In this document: positions 1-9,005 of the stretch, piece after piece
How positions within the stretch are numbered: position 1 is the stretch's first letter
Layout: each line of letters starts with the position of its first letter
Origin: Qipengyuania mesophila
GTDB lineage: Bacteria; Pseudomonadota; Alphaproteobacteria; Sphingomonadales; Sphingomonadaceae
Assembly (NCBI RefSeq): GCF_019711655.1
Contig: NZ_JAIGNU010000001.1
Location: 558,001 to 622,000 of the forward strand
DNA length: 64,000 bases
Direction of reading: 5' to 3'
Notes under the pieces: model-generated
The model's database searches: none
Told to the model about the DNA's origin: nothing
The model's input: only the letters and a program-made list of their open reading frames with translations
Translations under genes and position numbers: made by a program

Positions 1-1
1 C

Positions 2-1696
2 GGATGCACCACGCCGTCGGGCGGCGACGAGATCATCGTTACCGGGGCGAAAGCCGACACCGCTAGCCAGAGGCGTGCCCCGCCGCCCCCTCCGCCGCCG
101 CCCCCACCCGCAGCGTCGCCGGACTATGCGCCTCCGCAGGCGGTCGTCGTTACCGGTTCGCGCATGCGGAACGGAGCGGTCATGGAATCGGCTTCGCCAG
201 TGACGGTCGTGACGTCGGACGAGGTCATCGACTCCCAGAGCGGCACGGTCGTCGTCGATCCGGGCTATCGCTATTTCCCGCCGGTTTTCGTGCCGACCCC
301 GCCCAGCCGCGACCAGTATGACGGCGAGGAAGTGTCCCCGGTCAAGCTGGTCTCCGGCGAGCCGGTCTCGACCTTTTCGGTCGATGTCGACACCGGCGCC
401 TATGCCAATGCGCGACGGTTCATTTCCGAAGGGCAGATGCCGCCAAAGGGAGCGGTGCGGACCGAGGAGTTCATCAACTACTTCCGCTACGACTACCCCC
501 GCCCCGGCAGCCCGGCACAACCCTTCACGGTCAACACCGACGTCGCGGCCAGCCCGTGGAACACCGATGCCCGGCTGCTGCGGATCGGCCTGTCCGGTTA
601 CGACATGCCCGCGCAGGAGCGGCCGCCGGCCAATCTCGTCTTCCTGCTCGACGTTTCGGGTTCGATGGCGAGCCCCGACAAGCTGCCGCTGGTAAAGACC
701 GCGATGCGTCAGCTGGCCGGACAGCTCTCCGCGAAGGACCGCGTCGCGATCGTCGTCTATGCCGGCGCGGCGGGCCTGGTGCTCGAACCCACCAACGACG
801 AGCGCAAGATCAGGGATGCGCTCGAGCAACTCGAGGCCGGCGGTTCGACCGCAGGCGGCGCGGGGATCGAACTCGCCTATCGCATTGCCGAGAGCAGCCG
901 CATCGCGGGCGGCGTCAACCGCGTGATCCTCGCCACCGACGGCGATTTCAATGTCGGCACCTCCGACCGCGATGCGCTGGTCGAGCTGATCGAAAAGAAG
1001 CGCGAGAGCGGCGTTTCGCTGTCGGTGCTCGGCTTCGGGCGCGGCAATCTCAACGACGCGATGATGGAGCAGGTCGCCGACGCCGGGAACGGCAATTATT
1101 CCTACATCGACAGCGCTCTCGAGGCGCGCAAGGTGCTCGGCGACGAGATGGGTGCAACGCTCTTCACCATCGCCAAGGACGTGAAGATCCAGGTCGAGTT
1201 CAACCCCGCCGTGGTCGGCCAGTACCGCCTGCTCGGATACGAGAACCGCGCGCTGCGCGAAGAAGATTTCGACAATGACGCGGTCGACGCCGGCGATATC
1301 GGCGCCGGCCACCAGGTGACCGCAATCTACGAGATCGTGCCCGCCGGTGCGAAGGGCTGGATCCCCGCCCGCCGCTACGAGGACGAGCCCGATGCGCGCG
1401 CGAGCGACCTTGCGGCGGAGGCCGCCTTCGTCAAGCTGCGCTACAAGCGCCCCGACGGCGACACCTCGCAGCTGCTGAGCCACGTCGTGCCCGCTTCGGC
1501 GCTGCGGAGTGCGCAGGCGCCGCGCGGAGACTTCGCCTTCGCCACCGCGGTCGCGGCCTTCGGCCAGAAGCTGCGCGGCGACGCCCTGCTGGGAAGCTAT
1601 TCCTATCCGCAGATCGTCGCGCTGGCAGGCCCGCAGCGCGACTTCTGGCGGCAGGAGTTCCTCCAGCTGGTGAAGACCGCCGATACACTCGAATAG
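2..1696 (+). CDS. von Willebrand factor A domain protein, YfbK-like (5' end outside window)
   Basis: The frame is open from base 2, so the true start lies upstream; the first visible residues are G-C-T-T-P-S, compatible with the end of a lipobox. Next come a proline run, two short segments that read like TonB-receptor plug starts (EIIVTG, then VVVTGSRMR with SPVTVVTSDEV), the N-terminal domain of YfbK-type proteins, and a vWA domain. The metal-site motif is DVSGSM (near 650-666), with the later Thr in GGSTAGG and Asp in ATDGDFN. The C-terminal part matches the YfbK C-terminal domain. The family is an exported or lipidated vWA protein of unclear function, sometimes called a Ca-activated chloride channel homologue. 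An internal ATG at 164 exists but would cut off the plug-like region. Confidence 0.88.
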   Translation, partial: GCTTPSGGDEIIVTGAKADTASQRRAPPPPPPPPPPAASPDYAPPQAVVVTGSRMRNGAVMESASPVTVVTSDEVIDSQSGTVVVDPGYRYFPPVFVPTPPSRDQYDGEEVSPVKLVSGEPVSTFSVDVDTGAYANARRFISEGQMPPKGAVRTEEFINYFRYDYPRPGSPAQPFTVNTDVAASPWNTDARLLRIGLSGYDMPAQERPPANLVFLLDVSGSMASPDKLPLVKTAMRQLAGQLSAKDRVAIVVYAGAAGLVLEPTNDERKIRDALEQLEAGGSTAGGAGIELAYRIAESSRIAGGVNRVILATDGDFNVGTSDRDALVELIEKKRESGVSLSVLGFGRGNLNDAMMEQVADAGNGNYSYIDSALEARKVLGDEMGATLFTIAKDVKIQVEFNPAVVGQYRLLGYENRALREEDFDNDAVDAGDIGAGHQVTAIYEIVPAGAKGWIPARRYEDEPDARASDLAAEAAFVKLRYKRPDGDTSQLLSHVVPASALRSAQAPRGDFAFATAVAAFGQKLRGDALLGSYSYPQIVALAGPQRDFWRQEFLQLVKTADTLE

Positions 1697-1717
1697 GCCG
1701 CTTGGCAGGCGGGGCGG

Positions 1718-2479
1718 ATGATGGCTAAAGCGAGCGCCATGCCGATCCGCCCCGTCATTGTCATTCTGGCCGGAGCCCTGCTGACGGGCACGAGCGCCTA
1801 TTTGCTGGCCGAACCGATGGCGCCGCACTTCATCGACCGGCTCGAGGACCAGGCTTCGCAGGCGATCGCCGAGGCCGGCGGCAGTGCCGTGACTGCGCGC
1901 TTCGCCAACGGTGTCGGATCGCTCTCGCGCCACCCGCTGCTCTCGGGCGGCGAGAAGCTCGACGAGGAGACCCGTGCCGAAGTGGCCCGGGCAGTCGCAT
2001 CGATCCCCGGCGTTGGCGGGGTGACCTGGTCGGATGGCACGCTGCGCGCCGAAAGCGACGAGCCCGCCTACCAGCCGCTCCATTGCCAGGAGGACGTCGA
2101 GGGACTGCTCCGCACCCGATCGATCCGCTTCGAGGAAGCGAGTAGCGCGCTGCTGCCCGCGAGCCGAATGCTGCTCGACGAGGTCGCCGAGGCGCTGCGC
2201 CCCTGCCTCGGCTCGATCGTGGCGATCACCGGTCATACCGACGATCAGGGTTCGGAACCGGGCAATATCGCGCTCAGCATGCAGCGCGCGCGGGTGGTGC
2301 GCGAAGCGCTGGTCCGCCGCGGCATCCCGCGCGATGGCCTTCGCGCCAGCGGGGTCGGCTCGAGCCATCCGGTCGAGGGCCTTGCGCCGAGCGATCCAGC
2401 CAATCGCCGGATCGAATTCTCGGTCATCCGCACCGAGCCGCTCCACCCGACCCCGGTCGACACGCCGGGAGCGCGCTGA
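1718..2479 (+). CDS. OmpA-family peptidoglycan-binding protein
   Basis: The product is about 253 residues. It has an N-terminal hydrophobic segment (IVILAGALLTG), a middle region resembling a BON-like module, and a C-terminal OmpA/MotB domain. The OmpA domain shows GHTDDQGSEPGN, the QRARVVREAL helix and the terminal NRRIEF signature, which in this family contacts diaminopimelate of peptidoglycan. It is probably an inner-membrane-anchored or periplasmic cell-wall-binding protein. ATG codons occur at 1718, 1721 and 1739; the last leaves the hydrophobic segment nearest the N-terminus and is a fair alternative start. Its stop overlaps the next ATG (TGATG), so the next two small genes are probably co-translated. 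Confidence 0.85.
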   Translation: MMAKASAMPIRPVIVILAGALLTGTSAYLLAEPMAPHFIDRLEDQASQAIAEAGGSAVTARFANGVGSLSRHPLLSGGEKLDEETRAEVARAVASIPGVGGVTWSDGTLRAESDEPAYQPLHCQEDVEGLLRTRSIRFEEASSALLPASRMLLDEVAEALRPCLGSIVAITGHTDDQGSEPGNIALSMQRARVVREALVRRGIPRDGLRASGVGSSHPVEGLAPSDPANRRIEFSVIRTEPLHPTPVDTPGAR

Positions 2480-2583
2480 TGCCGCTGTGGTTCGAACTCG
2501 CCGCGCTGATGGTTGCCGCCTATGGTGCCGGGGTCGGCATAGGCTGGGCCCTGTGGGGCCGCCAGGAACATGAGGAGGACTAG
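2479..2583 (+). CDS. 34-residue single-pass membrane protein
   Basis: A short frame starts inside the stop of the OmpA gene (TGATG) and stops three bases before the GTG of the next gene. The product is 34 residues: MPLWFELAALMV, then a Gly/Ala-rich hydrophobic stretch ending GWALWG, and a charged tail RQEHEED. One transmembrane helix with a charged C-terminus is evident. The tight packing on both sides favours real translation. I do not recognise a family. Its placement suggests a membrane partner of the OmpA protein or of the next protein. Confidence 0.55.
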   Translation: MPLWFELAALMVAAYGAGVGIGWALWGRQEHEED

Positions 2584-2586
2584 CCC

Positions 2587-3066
2587 GTGAACGAATTGCT
2601 GCAGACCTACTGGCCCCTGATCGTCGCCGCGCTGGTCGTCGGCATCGCCATCGCCTGGTATGTGTTCCACGCCTCGCGCCGGACGCGCGTGACCGGCACC
2701 AGCCGCGACGTGCTCGATGAAGGCGCGGCACCGGCGGAACGCAACCGCGCGCTGATCGACAGCGCCCCCGCGGCAACGCCGATGGAGCCGCCCGCCGGTG
2801 TGGCGCCCACTGCGCCCTCGGCAGGGACCGACGATTTGACGCGGATCAAGGGCCTCGGCCCCAAGCTCGCCGCAACGCTTCATGGGCTGGGCGTCACGAG
2901 TTTCGCGCAGATCGCCTCATGGGACGAAAACGAGATCGACCGGATCGATGCCGAGCTCGGCCGTTTCCAGGGTCGAATCCGCCGCGACGACTGGGTCGGC
3001 CAGGCGAAGTTTCTGGCCCAAGGCGACGATACCGGCTTCGCCGAACGTTACGGAAAGCTGAGCTGA
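2587..3066 (+). CDS. membrane-anchored helix-hairpin-helix protein
   Basis: The product is 159 residues from a GTG start. Residues about 10-28 form one transmembrane helix (LIVAALVVGIAIAWYVF). A Pro/Ala-rich linker follows, then a C-terminal helix-hairpin-helix-like module with DLTRIKGLGPKLAATLHGLGV and FAQIASW. Such modules occur in sphingomonad proteins related to the C-terminal extension of NADH dehydrogenase or ribosomal proteins and usually bind nucleic acid or protein, but no function can be assigned here. The gene directly follows the 34-residue frame and closes the OmpA group. Confidence 0.75.
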   Translation: MNELLQTYWPLIVAALVVGIAIAWYVFHASRRTRVTGTSRDVLDEGAAPAERNRALIDSAPAATPMEPPAGVAPTAPSAGTDDLTRIKGLGPKLAATLHGLGVTSFAQIASWDENEIDRIDAELGRFQGRIRRDDWVGQAKFLAQGDDTGFAERYGKLS

Positions 3067-3130
3067 CGGCGGAACAATATCTCTCCTTCGGCATTCGAGT
3101 CCATTGGGTCGGTATGCGAGGAGAGCGAAT

Positions 3131-3493
3131 ATGGGTCAGCAACTACGCGTGCTCGTCGCCGAGGATGAACTCATCGTCGGCTACGACCTGTGCGATACGG
3201 TCGCCGAAGCCGGTTACGACGTCGAAGGGCCGTTCGAGGATTTGTCCTCGGCCATGCTCGCCTATCAGCGGTCCAAGCCCGACATCGCCATTCTCGACGT
3301 CCAACTGGGCGACGGAATCGTCTATCCGCTCGCCGAGCAGATGATGGCCGAAGACGTGAAGGTGATCTTCCACTCCGGCCAGTTGACCCCCGGCGAGGTC
3401 TCGCAACGCTTCCCCAACGCGCAGGCCTTGAGCAAGCCGTGCCCGCCTGCCGCGGTGATCGACAGCATTCAGCGCGCGGCCGACGCGGCCTGA
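3131..3493 (+). CDS. single-domain response regulator (receiver only)
   Basis: The product is 120 residues with only a CheY-like receiver domain. The acidic pair is in LVAEDE, the phospho-acceptor Asp in AILDVQL, the Thr/Ser position in FHSG and the conserved Lys in LSKP. There is no output domain. Similar orphan receivers in sphingomonads act as phosphate sinks or connect to HWE/HisKA_2 kinases, but no kinase is nearby. The start was placed at 3131 because GAGGAG lies just upstream; an in-frame upstream start at 3104 would add nine atypical residues. Confidence 0.85.
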   Translation: MGQQLRVLVAEDELIVGYDLCDTVAEAGYDVEGPFEDLSSAMLAYQRSKPDIAILDVQLGDGIVYPLAEQMMAEDVKVIFHSGQLTPGEVSQRFPNAQALSKPCPPAAVIDSIQRAADAA

Positions 3494-3580
3494 CGGTTCC
3501 GTTCCGGGGCTGCCGGAACGTCGGGACGGCATCATCCATTCTCCAGGCAGAACCCATGCTCTGTCAGGAAAGGAAGCCGC

Positions 3581-3967
3581 ATGTCGCTCCCCAAGATGAT
3601 CGCCGCCCACCCGCAAGTGAAGAACGAGACCGAAGAACTCGTCCTCGCCGCGCGGCACGCCATGCTCTGTTCGCTGTTCTGCACCAGCTGCGCCGACGCC
3701 TGCGTGGCTGAGGACATGGACATGGCGCAGTGCATCCGCAATTGCCTCGACTGCGCCGATGTCTGCGCCGCGACCGCGCGGCTCGCCACGCGTCGGACGG
3801 CGCAGAATATCGAGGTGCTGCGAGCGCAGATCGAAGCCTGCATCACGGCCTGCGAGACCTGCGCGGAGGAATGCGCGGGCCACGACAACCCGCACTGCAA
3901 GCTTTGCGCCGAAATGTGCCGCGAATGCGCGGAGGATTGCCGAAAGGCGTTGCCGCTGGTGAAGTGA
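3581..3967 (+). CDS. four-helix-bundle copper-binding protein (Csp-like)
   Basis: The product is 128 residues with 17 cysteines, arranged mostly as CxxxC and CxxC along four predicted helices (Cys 30/34/37/41, 51/55/58/62, 87/91/94/98, 106/109/113/116/120). This is the pattern of the cytosolic copper storage proteins (Csp3, DUF326), in which Cys line the bundle core and bind many Cu(I). No signal peptide is visible, so it is likely cytoplasmic. GGAAAGG lies just before the ATG. The gene stands alone between the receiver gene and gcdH, followed by a GC-rich hairpin. Confidence 0.88.
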   Translation: MSLPKMIAAHPQVKNETEELVLAARHAMLCSLFCTSCADACVAEDMDMAQCIRNCLDCADVCAATARLATRRTAQNIEVLRAQIEACITACETCAEECAGHDNPHCKLCAEMCRECAEDCRKALPLVK

Positions 3968-3981
3968 GTGATCCCAAGCCT

Positions 3982-4001
3982 GCGCGGGTCTTGCCCCGCG
4001 C
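3982..4001 (+). terminator. GC-rich hairpin after the copper-storage gene
   Basis: GCGCGGG and CCCGCGC form a perfect 7-bp stem around a 6-base loop, 14 bases after the preceding stop codon. No T-run follows, so it is only a possible terminator or a stability element. Confidence 0.35.
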
Positions 4002-4043
4002 GGGCAACCCTGCCAGTGGCACGGTTGAAACAGAGGAGACCAC

Positions 4044-5224
<1,181 letters not shown>

Positions 5225-5228
<4 letters not shown>

Positions 5229-5869
5229 TCAGGCTTCACGGATATTATCGCAGCTCGACCTCCTACCGCCTGCGCATCGCGCTGGAGCTGAAGCGGCTCG
5301 AATACGAATATGTCCCGGTAAACCTGCTTACCTCCGAACAGAAGGGCGAAGCCTTCACCAGCCGCAACCCGTTCGGCTCGGTCCCGCTGCTCGAGGTCGA
5401 CGGCAGGGACTACGTCCAGTCGATGGCGCAGATCGAGTGGCTCGACGAGGCCTTTCCCGAGCGCCCGCTGCTGCCCGAGGCCATCGAGGACCGCTACGTC
5501 GCGCGCGAACTGGCCTATGCCATCGCCACCGAGCTGCATGCACCGCTCAACCTGCCGGTACTCAAGTATCTCGCCAACGAATACGGCAAGTCGCAGGACG
5601 AGATCGGCGCCTGGTATCGCCACTGGCTCGCCCGGACGCTCGATCCGCTCGAGGCGCGCCTCGCGCAGCTCGACACGGGCGAATTCCTGTTCGACGCCCC
5701 CGGCTTCTTCGAGGTCTGCCTGCTGCCGCAGGTCTATAATGCGCGGCGCTTCGAGTTCGATTTCGGCGACAAGCCGCATATCGAGCGGATCGAAAAGGCC
5801 TGCCTCGCATTGCCTGAATTCCAGCGCGCCCATCCCGACGCGCAGCCCGACAACCCAGAAAACCAGTAA
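5225..5869 (+). CDS. maiA: maleylacetoacetate isomerase (zeta-class GST)
   Basis: The product is 214 residues with a thioredoxin-fold N-terminus carrying the zeta GST motif [17 protein letters not shown], where the SS pair binds and activates glutathione, and a helical C-terminal domain. It isomerises maleylacetoacetate to fumarylacetoacetate in tyrosine/homogentisate degradation. The start is TTG at 5225, which overlaps the gcdH stop by three bases. The fumarylacetoacetate hydrolase gene follows 12 bases on, completing two consecutive pathway steps. Confidence 0.9.
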
Positions 5870-5881
5870 GAGAGGCCAACC

Positions 5882-6892
5882 ATGAAGCTCGCCACACTCA
5901 AGGACGGAACCCGCGACGGCAAGCTGGTGGTCGTGTCGAAGGACCTCACCCGCTATTGCGCCGCCGACAACATCGCGCCGACGCTGCAGGCCGCACTCGA
6001 CAATTGGGAAGAGATCGCGCCGAAGCTCGAGGCGCTCTACACTGACGTCGAGCATCAGGCCGTGCCGTGCGAGCGCTTCCACGAGCGCGAGGCGCATTCG
6101 CCGCTGCCGCGCGCTTACCAGTGGGCCGACGGCTCGGCCTACATCAACCACGTCGAACTGGTGCGCAAGGCACGCGGCGCCGAGGTGCCGGAGAGCTTCT
6201 ATCACGACCCGCTGATGTATCAGGGCGGCAGCGACACCTTCCTCGCCCCGCGCGACGACATCCCGCTCAAGGACACCAGCTGGGGCTGCGACATGGAAGG
6301 TGAGATCGCGGTCATCACCGACGACGTGCCGATGGGCGTGTCGAAGGAGGATGCGGCGGGCCACATCAAGCTGGTCATGCTGGTCAACGACGTTTCGCTG
6401 CGCGGGCTGATCCCGGACGAGCTGGCCAAGGGCTTCGGCTTTTTCCAGTCGAAACCCGCCAGCGCCTTCAGCCCCGTCGCGGTGACCCCCGACGAGCTTG
6501 GCGATGCCTGGCAGGGCAGCGTCATCCACCTGCCGTTGATGGTCGACTACAACGGCCAGCCCTTCGGCCGGGCCAATGCCGGGGTCGATGCGACCTTCAG
6601 CCTCGCCGACCTCGTCGCGCATGCCGCCAAGACACGCGATCTCGGCGCTGGGACGATCATCGGTTCGGGCACCGTCTCCAACCAGGGCCCCGACGGCGAT
6701 CCCGGCAAGCCAGTGGCAGAGGGCGGTCTCGGCTACAGCTGCATCGCCGAAATCCGCATGATCGAGACCATCGCCCAGGGCGAAGCCAAGACGCGCTTCA
6801 TGGCGCCGGGCGACACCGTCCGCGTCGAGATGAAGGACGCCGAAGGGCATTCGATCTTCGGCGCGATCGAGCAGGTGGTCGTCCAGGCCTGA
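5882..6892 (+). CDS. fumarylacetoacetate hydrolase family protein
   Basis: The product is 336 residues, the length of the bacterial FAH-like enzymes next to maiA. It has the metal-binding region SWGCDMEGEIAVITDDV and the FQSKPASAFSP segment. It is expected to cleave fumarylacetoacetate to fumarate and acetoacetate, the last step of tyrosine breakdown. AAGAGAGG precedes the ATG. Homogentisate dioxygenase is not in the window. A bidirectional hairpin follows and separates it from convergent genes. Confidence 0.88.
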   Translation: MKLATLKDGTRDGKLVVVSKDLTRYCAADNIAPTLQAALDNWEEIAPKLEALYTDVEHQAVPCERFHEREAHSPLPRAYQWADGSAYINHVELVRKARGAEVPESFYHDPLMYQGGSDTFLAPRDDIPLKDTSWGCDMEGEIAVITDDVPMGVSKEDAAGHIKLVMLVNDVSLRGLIPDELAKGFGFFQSKPASAFSPVAVTPDELGDAWQGSVIHLPLMVDYNGQPFGRANAGVDATFSLADLVAHAAKTRDLGAGTIIGSGTVSNQGPDGDPGKPVAEGGLGYSCIAEIRMIETIAQGEAKTRFMAPGDTVRVEMKDAEGHSIFGAIEQVVVQA

Positions 6893-6898
6893 TGCGAA

Positions 6899-6922
6899 AA
6901 GGGCGGCTAGCCGGCCGCCCTT
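6899..6922 (-). terminator. bidirectional hairpin terminator between convergent operons
   Basis: AAGGGCGGC and GCCGCCCTT form a perfect 9-bp stem with a 6-base loop. Read on the minus strand the stem is followed by TTTT, the normal form of an intrinsic terminator for the acyl-CoA dehydrogenase transcript. It may also stop the plus-strand fah transcript. Confidence 0.75.
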
Positions 6923-6944
6923 CCCACTCGGCTGCTCGCTTCGC

Positions 6945-8108
6945 CTACATCGAGCGGGCGATCAGCATCTTCATGACCTCGTTCGAACCGCCGAAGATGC
7001 GCGCGATGCGCGTGTCGCGATACATGCGCGCGATCGGGTATTCGTTGATATAGCCCGCCCCGCCGTGGAGCTGGAGGCACTTGTCGACCACCTCGCTCTG
7101 CAGCTCGGTGACCCAGTACTTGGCCATCGCCGCGGTCGCCACATCGAGCTCGCCCTTGAGCAGCTTGGCGATGCAATCGTTGACGAACACGCGCGCCGCG
7201 GTGCCGCGCGCCTTGAGGTCGGCGAGCACGAACTGGGTGTTCTGGAAATCCCAGATCGTCTGCCCGAAAGCCTTGCGGTTCTTGACGTAGTCGAGCGTGA
7301 CTTCGAGCGCCTTCTCGATCCCCGTCGCCGCGCCCATGGCGATCACCAGGCGCTCCTGCGCAAGCTCGCCCATCAGCTGGTAGAAGCCCTTGCCCTCGAC
7401 CCCACCGAGCACGTTTTCCGCCGGGACGAAGACATTGTCGAAGAACAGCTCGGAGGTATCCGCCGCGTCGAGCCCGACCTTGTCGAGCTTCTTGCCGCGC
7501 TGGAAGCCTTCCGCCCCCTCGGTCTCGAGCAGCATCAGCGAGATGCCCTTGGCGCGCTCGTTGGGATCGGTCTTGGCCACGACGATGATGAAATCGGCGG
7601 TCTGGCCGTTCGAGATATAGGTCTTGGACCCGTTGATACGGTAGCCGTTGCCATCCTTGAGCGCGGTGGTGGTGATGCTCTGGAGGTCGCTGCCGACGCC
7701 CGGTTCGGTCATGGCGATGGCGCTGACCAGTTCGCCGGTGACCAGCTTGGGCAGGTATTTCTGCTTCTGCTCCTCGGTCCCGTGGCGCACCAGATAAGGA
7801 AGAATGATGGTATTGTGCAGGCTCGCAGCGAAGCCTTCGACGCCGTGCTTGGCCTGCTGGTCGATCACCACCATGTCGTGGCGGAAGTCGCCGCCATGGC
7901 CGCCGTATTCCTCGGGGACCGAGACGCCGAGCAGGCCCGCCGCCCCCGCCTCGTTCCAGAACTCGCGTTCGACCTGGCCGTCCTCGCGCCATTTCATGAT
8001 CCGCTTCTGCGGCGCGTGCTGCTGGTAGAACTTGCCCACGGCATCGGCGAAGATGGCGATCTCCTCGTCTTCCATGAACTCGGGCTGGGGTACGTCGATT
8101 ACGGGCAT
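6945..8108 (-). CDS. acyl-CoA dehydrogenase
   Basis: The product is 387 residues with all three acyl-CoA dehydrogenase domains. Flavin and substrate signatures are clear: SAIAMTEPGVGSDLQ, NGSKTYISNG, LQLHGGAGYINEYP and the terminal IFGGSNEVMKMLIARS. The final motif resembles long-chain and isovaleryl-type enzymes, but chain-length specificity cannot be read. It introduces the first double bond of beta-oxidation and would pass electrons to ETF. The start at 8108 has AGAGG upstream. The enoyl-CoA hydratase gene lies 43 bases upstream on the same strand. Confidence 0.9.
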   Translation of the reverse strand: MPVIDVPQPEFMEDEEIAIFADAVGKFYQQHAPQKRIMKWREDGQVEREFWNEAGAAGLLGVSVPEEYGGHGGDFRHDMVVIDQQAKHGVEGFAASLHNTIILPYLVRHGTEEQKQKYLPKLVTGELVSAIAMTEPGVGSDLQSITTTALKDGNGYRINGSKTYISNGQTADFIIVVAKTDPNERAKGISLMLLETEGAEGFQRGKKLDKVGLDAADTSELFFDNVFVPAENVLGGVEGKGFYQLMGELAQERLVIAMGAATGIEKALEVTLDYVKNRKAFGQTIWDFQNTQFVLADLKARGTAARVFVNDCIAKLLKGELDVATAAMAKYWVTELQSEVVDKCLQLHGGAGYINEYPIARMYRDTRIARIFGGSNEVMKMLIARSM

Positions 8109-8151
8109 CTCTCTGGTCCTCTCGGGTGTTCTCGTGTCGCGCTGAAGGGTC

Positions 8152-8910
8152 TTACTTGCCCTTCCAGTTCGGCGCGCGTTTCTCGGCAAATGCGGCGGCG
8201 CCCTCGCGTGCGTCCTCGGAAACGAAGACCGGCGCGATCAGCTGCGTCTGACGGGTGTAACGCTCGTCCATCGGCCAGCCGCGCGACTGCTTGATGACCT
8301 GCTTGGAGACGCGCACCGCGAGCGGGCCGTTGGCGACGATGCTCTTGGCAAGGTCCTTCGCGCCGGCCAGCGCATCGTCGGTCACGCGGTTGATCAGGCC
8401 GAGTTCGTAGGCGCGCGCGGCGGTGATGAAATCGCCGGTCAGCGCCAGCTCCATCGCGATCCGTTCGGGAATCTGGTCGGGCAGCATCATCACCCCGCCC
8501 GCCGCCGCGACGAGGCCGCGCTTGACCTCGGGAATGCCGAATTTCGCGCCCGCATCGGCGACCACGAGGTCACAGGCGATCATCAGTTCGAGCCCACCGG
8601 CGAGCGCATAGCCCTCGACCGCGGCGATCAGCGGCTTTTCGGGTGGCTTCTGTACGATGCCGCCGAAGCCGCGTCCCTCGATGCTGGGCGACTCGCCGCG
8701 CAGGAAGCCCTTGAGGTCCATGCCCGAGCAGAAGGTGCCGCCCGCGCCGGTCAGGATGCCGACCCGCAGGCTATCGTCGCTGTCGAGCCGGTCCATCGCC
8801 GCGGCGATGCCTTCCGCCGCGGCCTTGGTCATCGCGTTCTTGGCTTCGGGACGGTTGATCGTGACGACCAGGATGCCGTCCTCCTCGCTCGTCAGTACCT
8901 CTTCGCTCAC
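8152..8910 (-). CDS. enoyl-CoA hydratase/crotonase family protein
   Basis: The product is 252 residues with the crotonase fold. The oxyanion-hole segments are TFCSGMDLKGF and EGYALAGGLELMIACD, and the C-terminal AFAEKRAPNWKGK is typical of family members in beta-oxidation clusters. In this subfamily the residues at the usual two catalytic Glu positions (GGVMMLPD region) are not clearly Glu, so hydratase versus another crotonase reaction is open. GTG at 8910 was chosen because GGGAGAGAGG lies just before it. It is divergent from the thiolase and probably co-transcribed with the acyl-CoA dehydrogenase. Confidence 0.85.
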   Translation of the reverse strand: MSEEVLTSEEDGILVVTINRPEAKNAMTKAAAEGIAAAMDRLDSDDSLRVGILTGAGGTFCSGMDLKGFLRGESPSIEGRGFGGIVQKPPEKPLIAAVEGYALAGGLELMIACDLVVADAGAKFGIPEVKRGLVAAAGGVMMLPDQIPERIAMELALTGDFITAARAYELGLINRVTDDALAGAKDLAKSIVANGPLAVRVSKQVIKQSRGWPMDERYTRQTQLIAPVFVSEDAREGAAAFAEKRAPNWKGK

Positions 8911-9005
8911 ACCTCTCTCCCATTGCAATTTGAAACTTGCCTTGCGCCATTGCTGGGCTACGCTTACGCAAACGTCAACCGTTATCAGAGCTGAGAGGAA
9001 GAGCC

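Noticed and set aside
3515-3540. GGAAC-N17-CATT resembling an EcfG promoter before the copper-storage gene; a similar match occurs at 3071
   Set aside because: The -10 element is CATT, not CGTT, so it does not meet the consensus.
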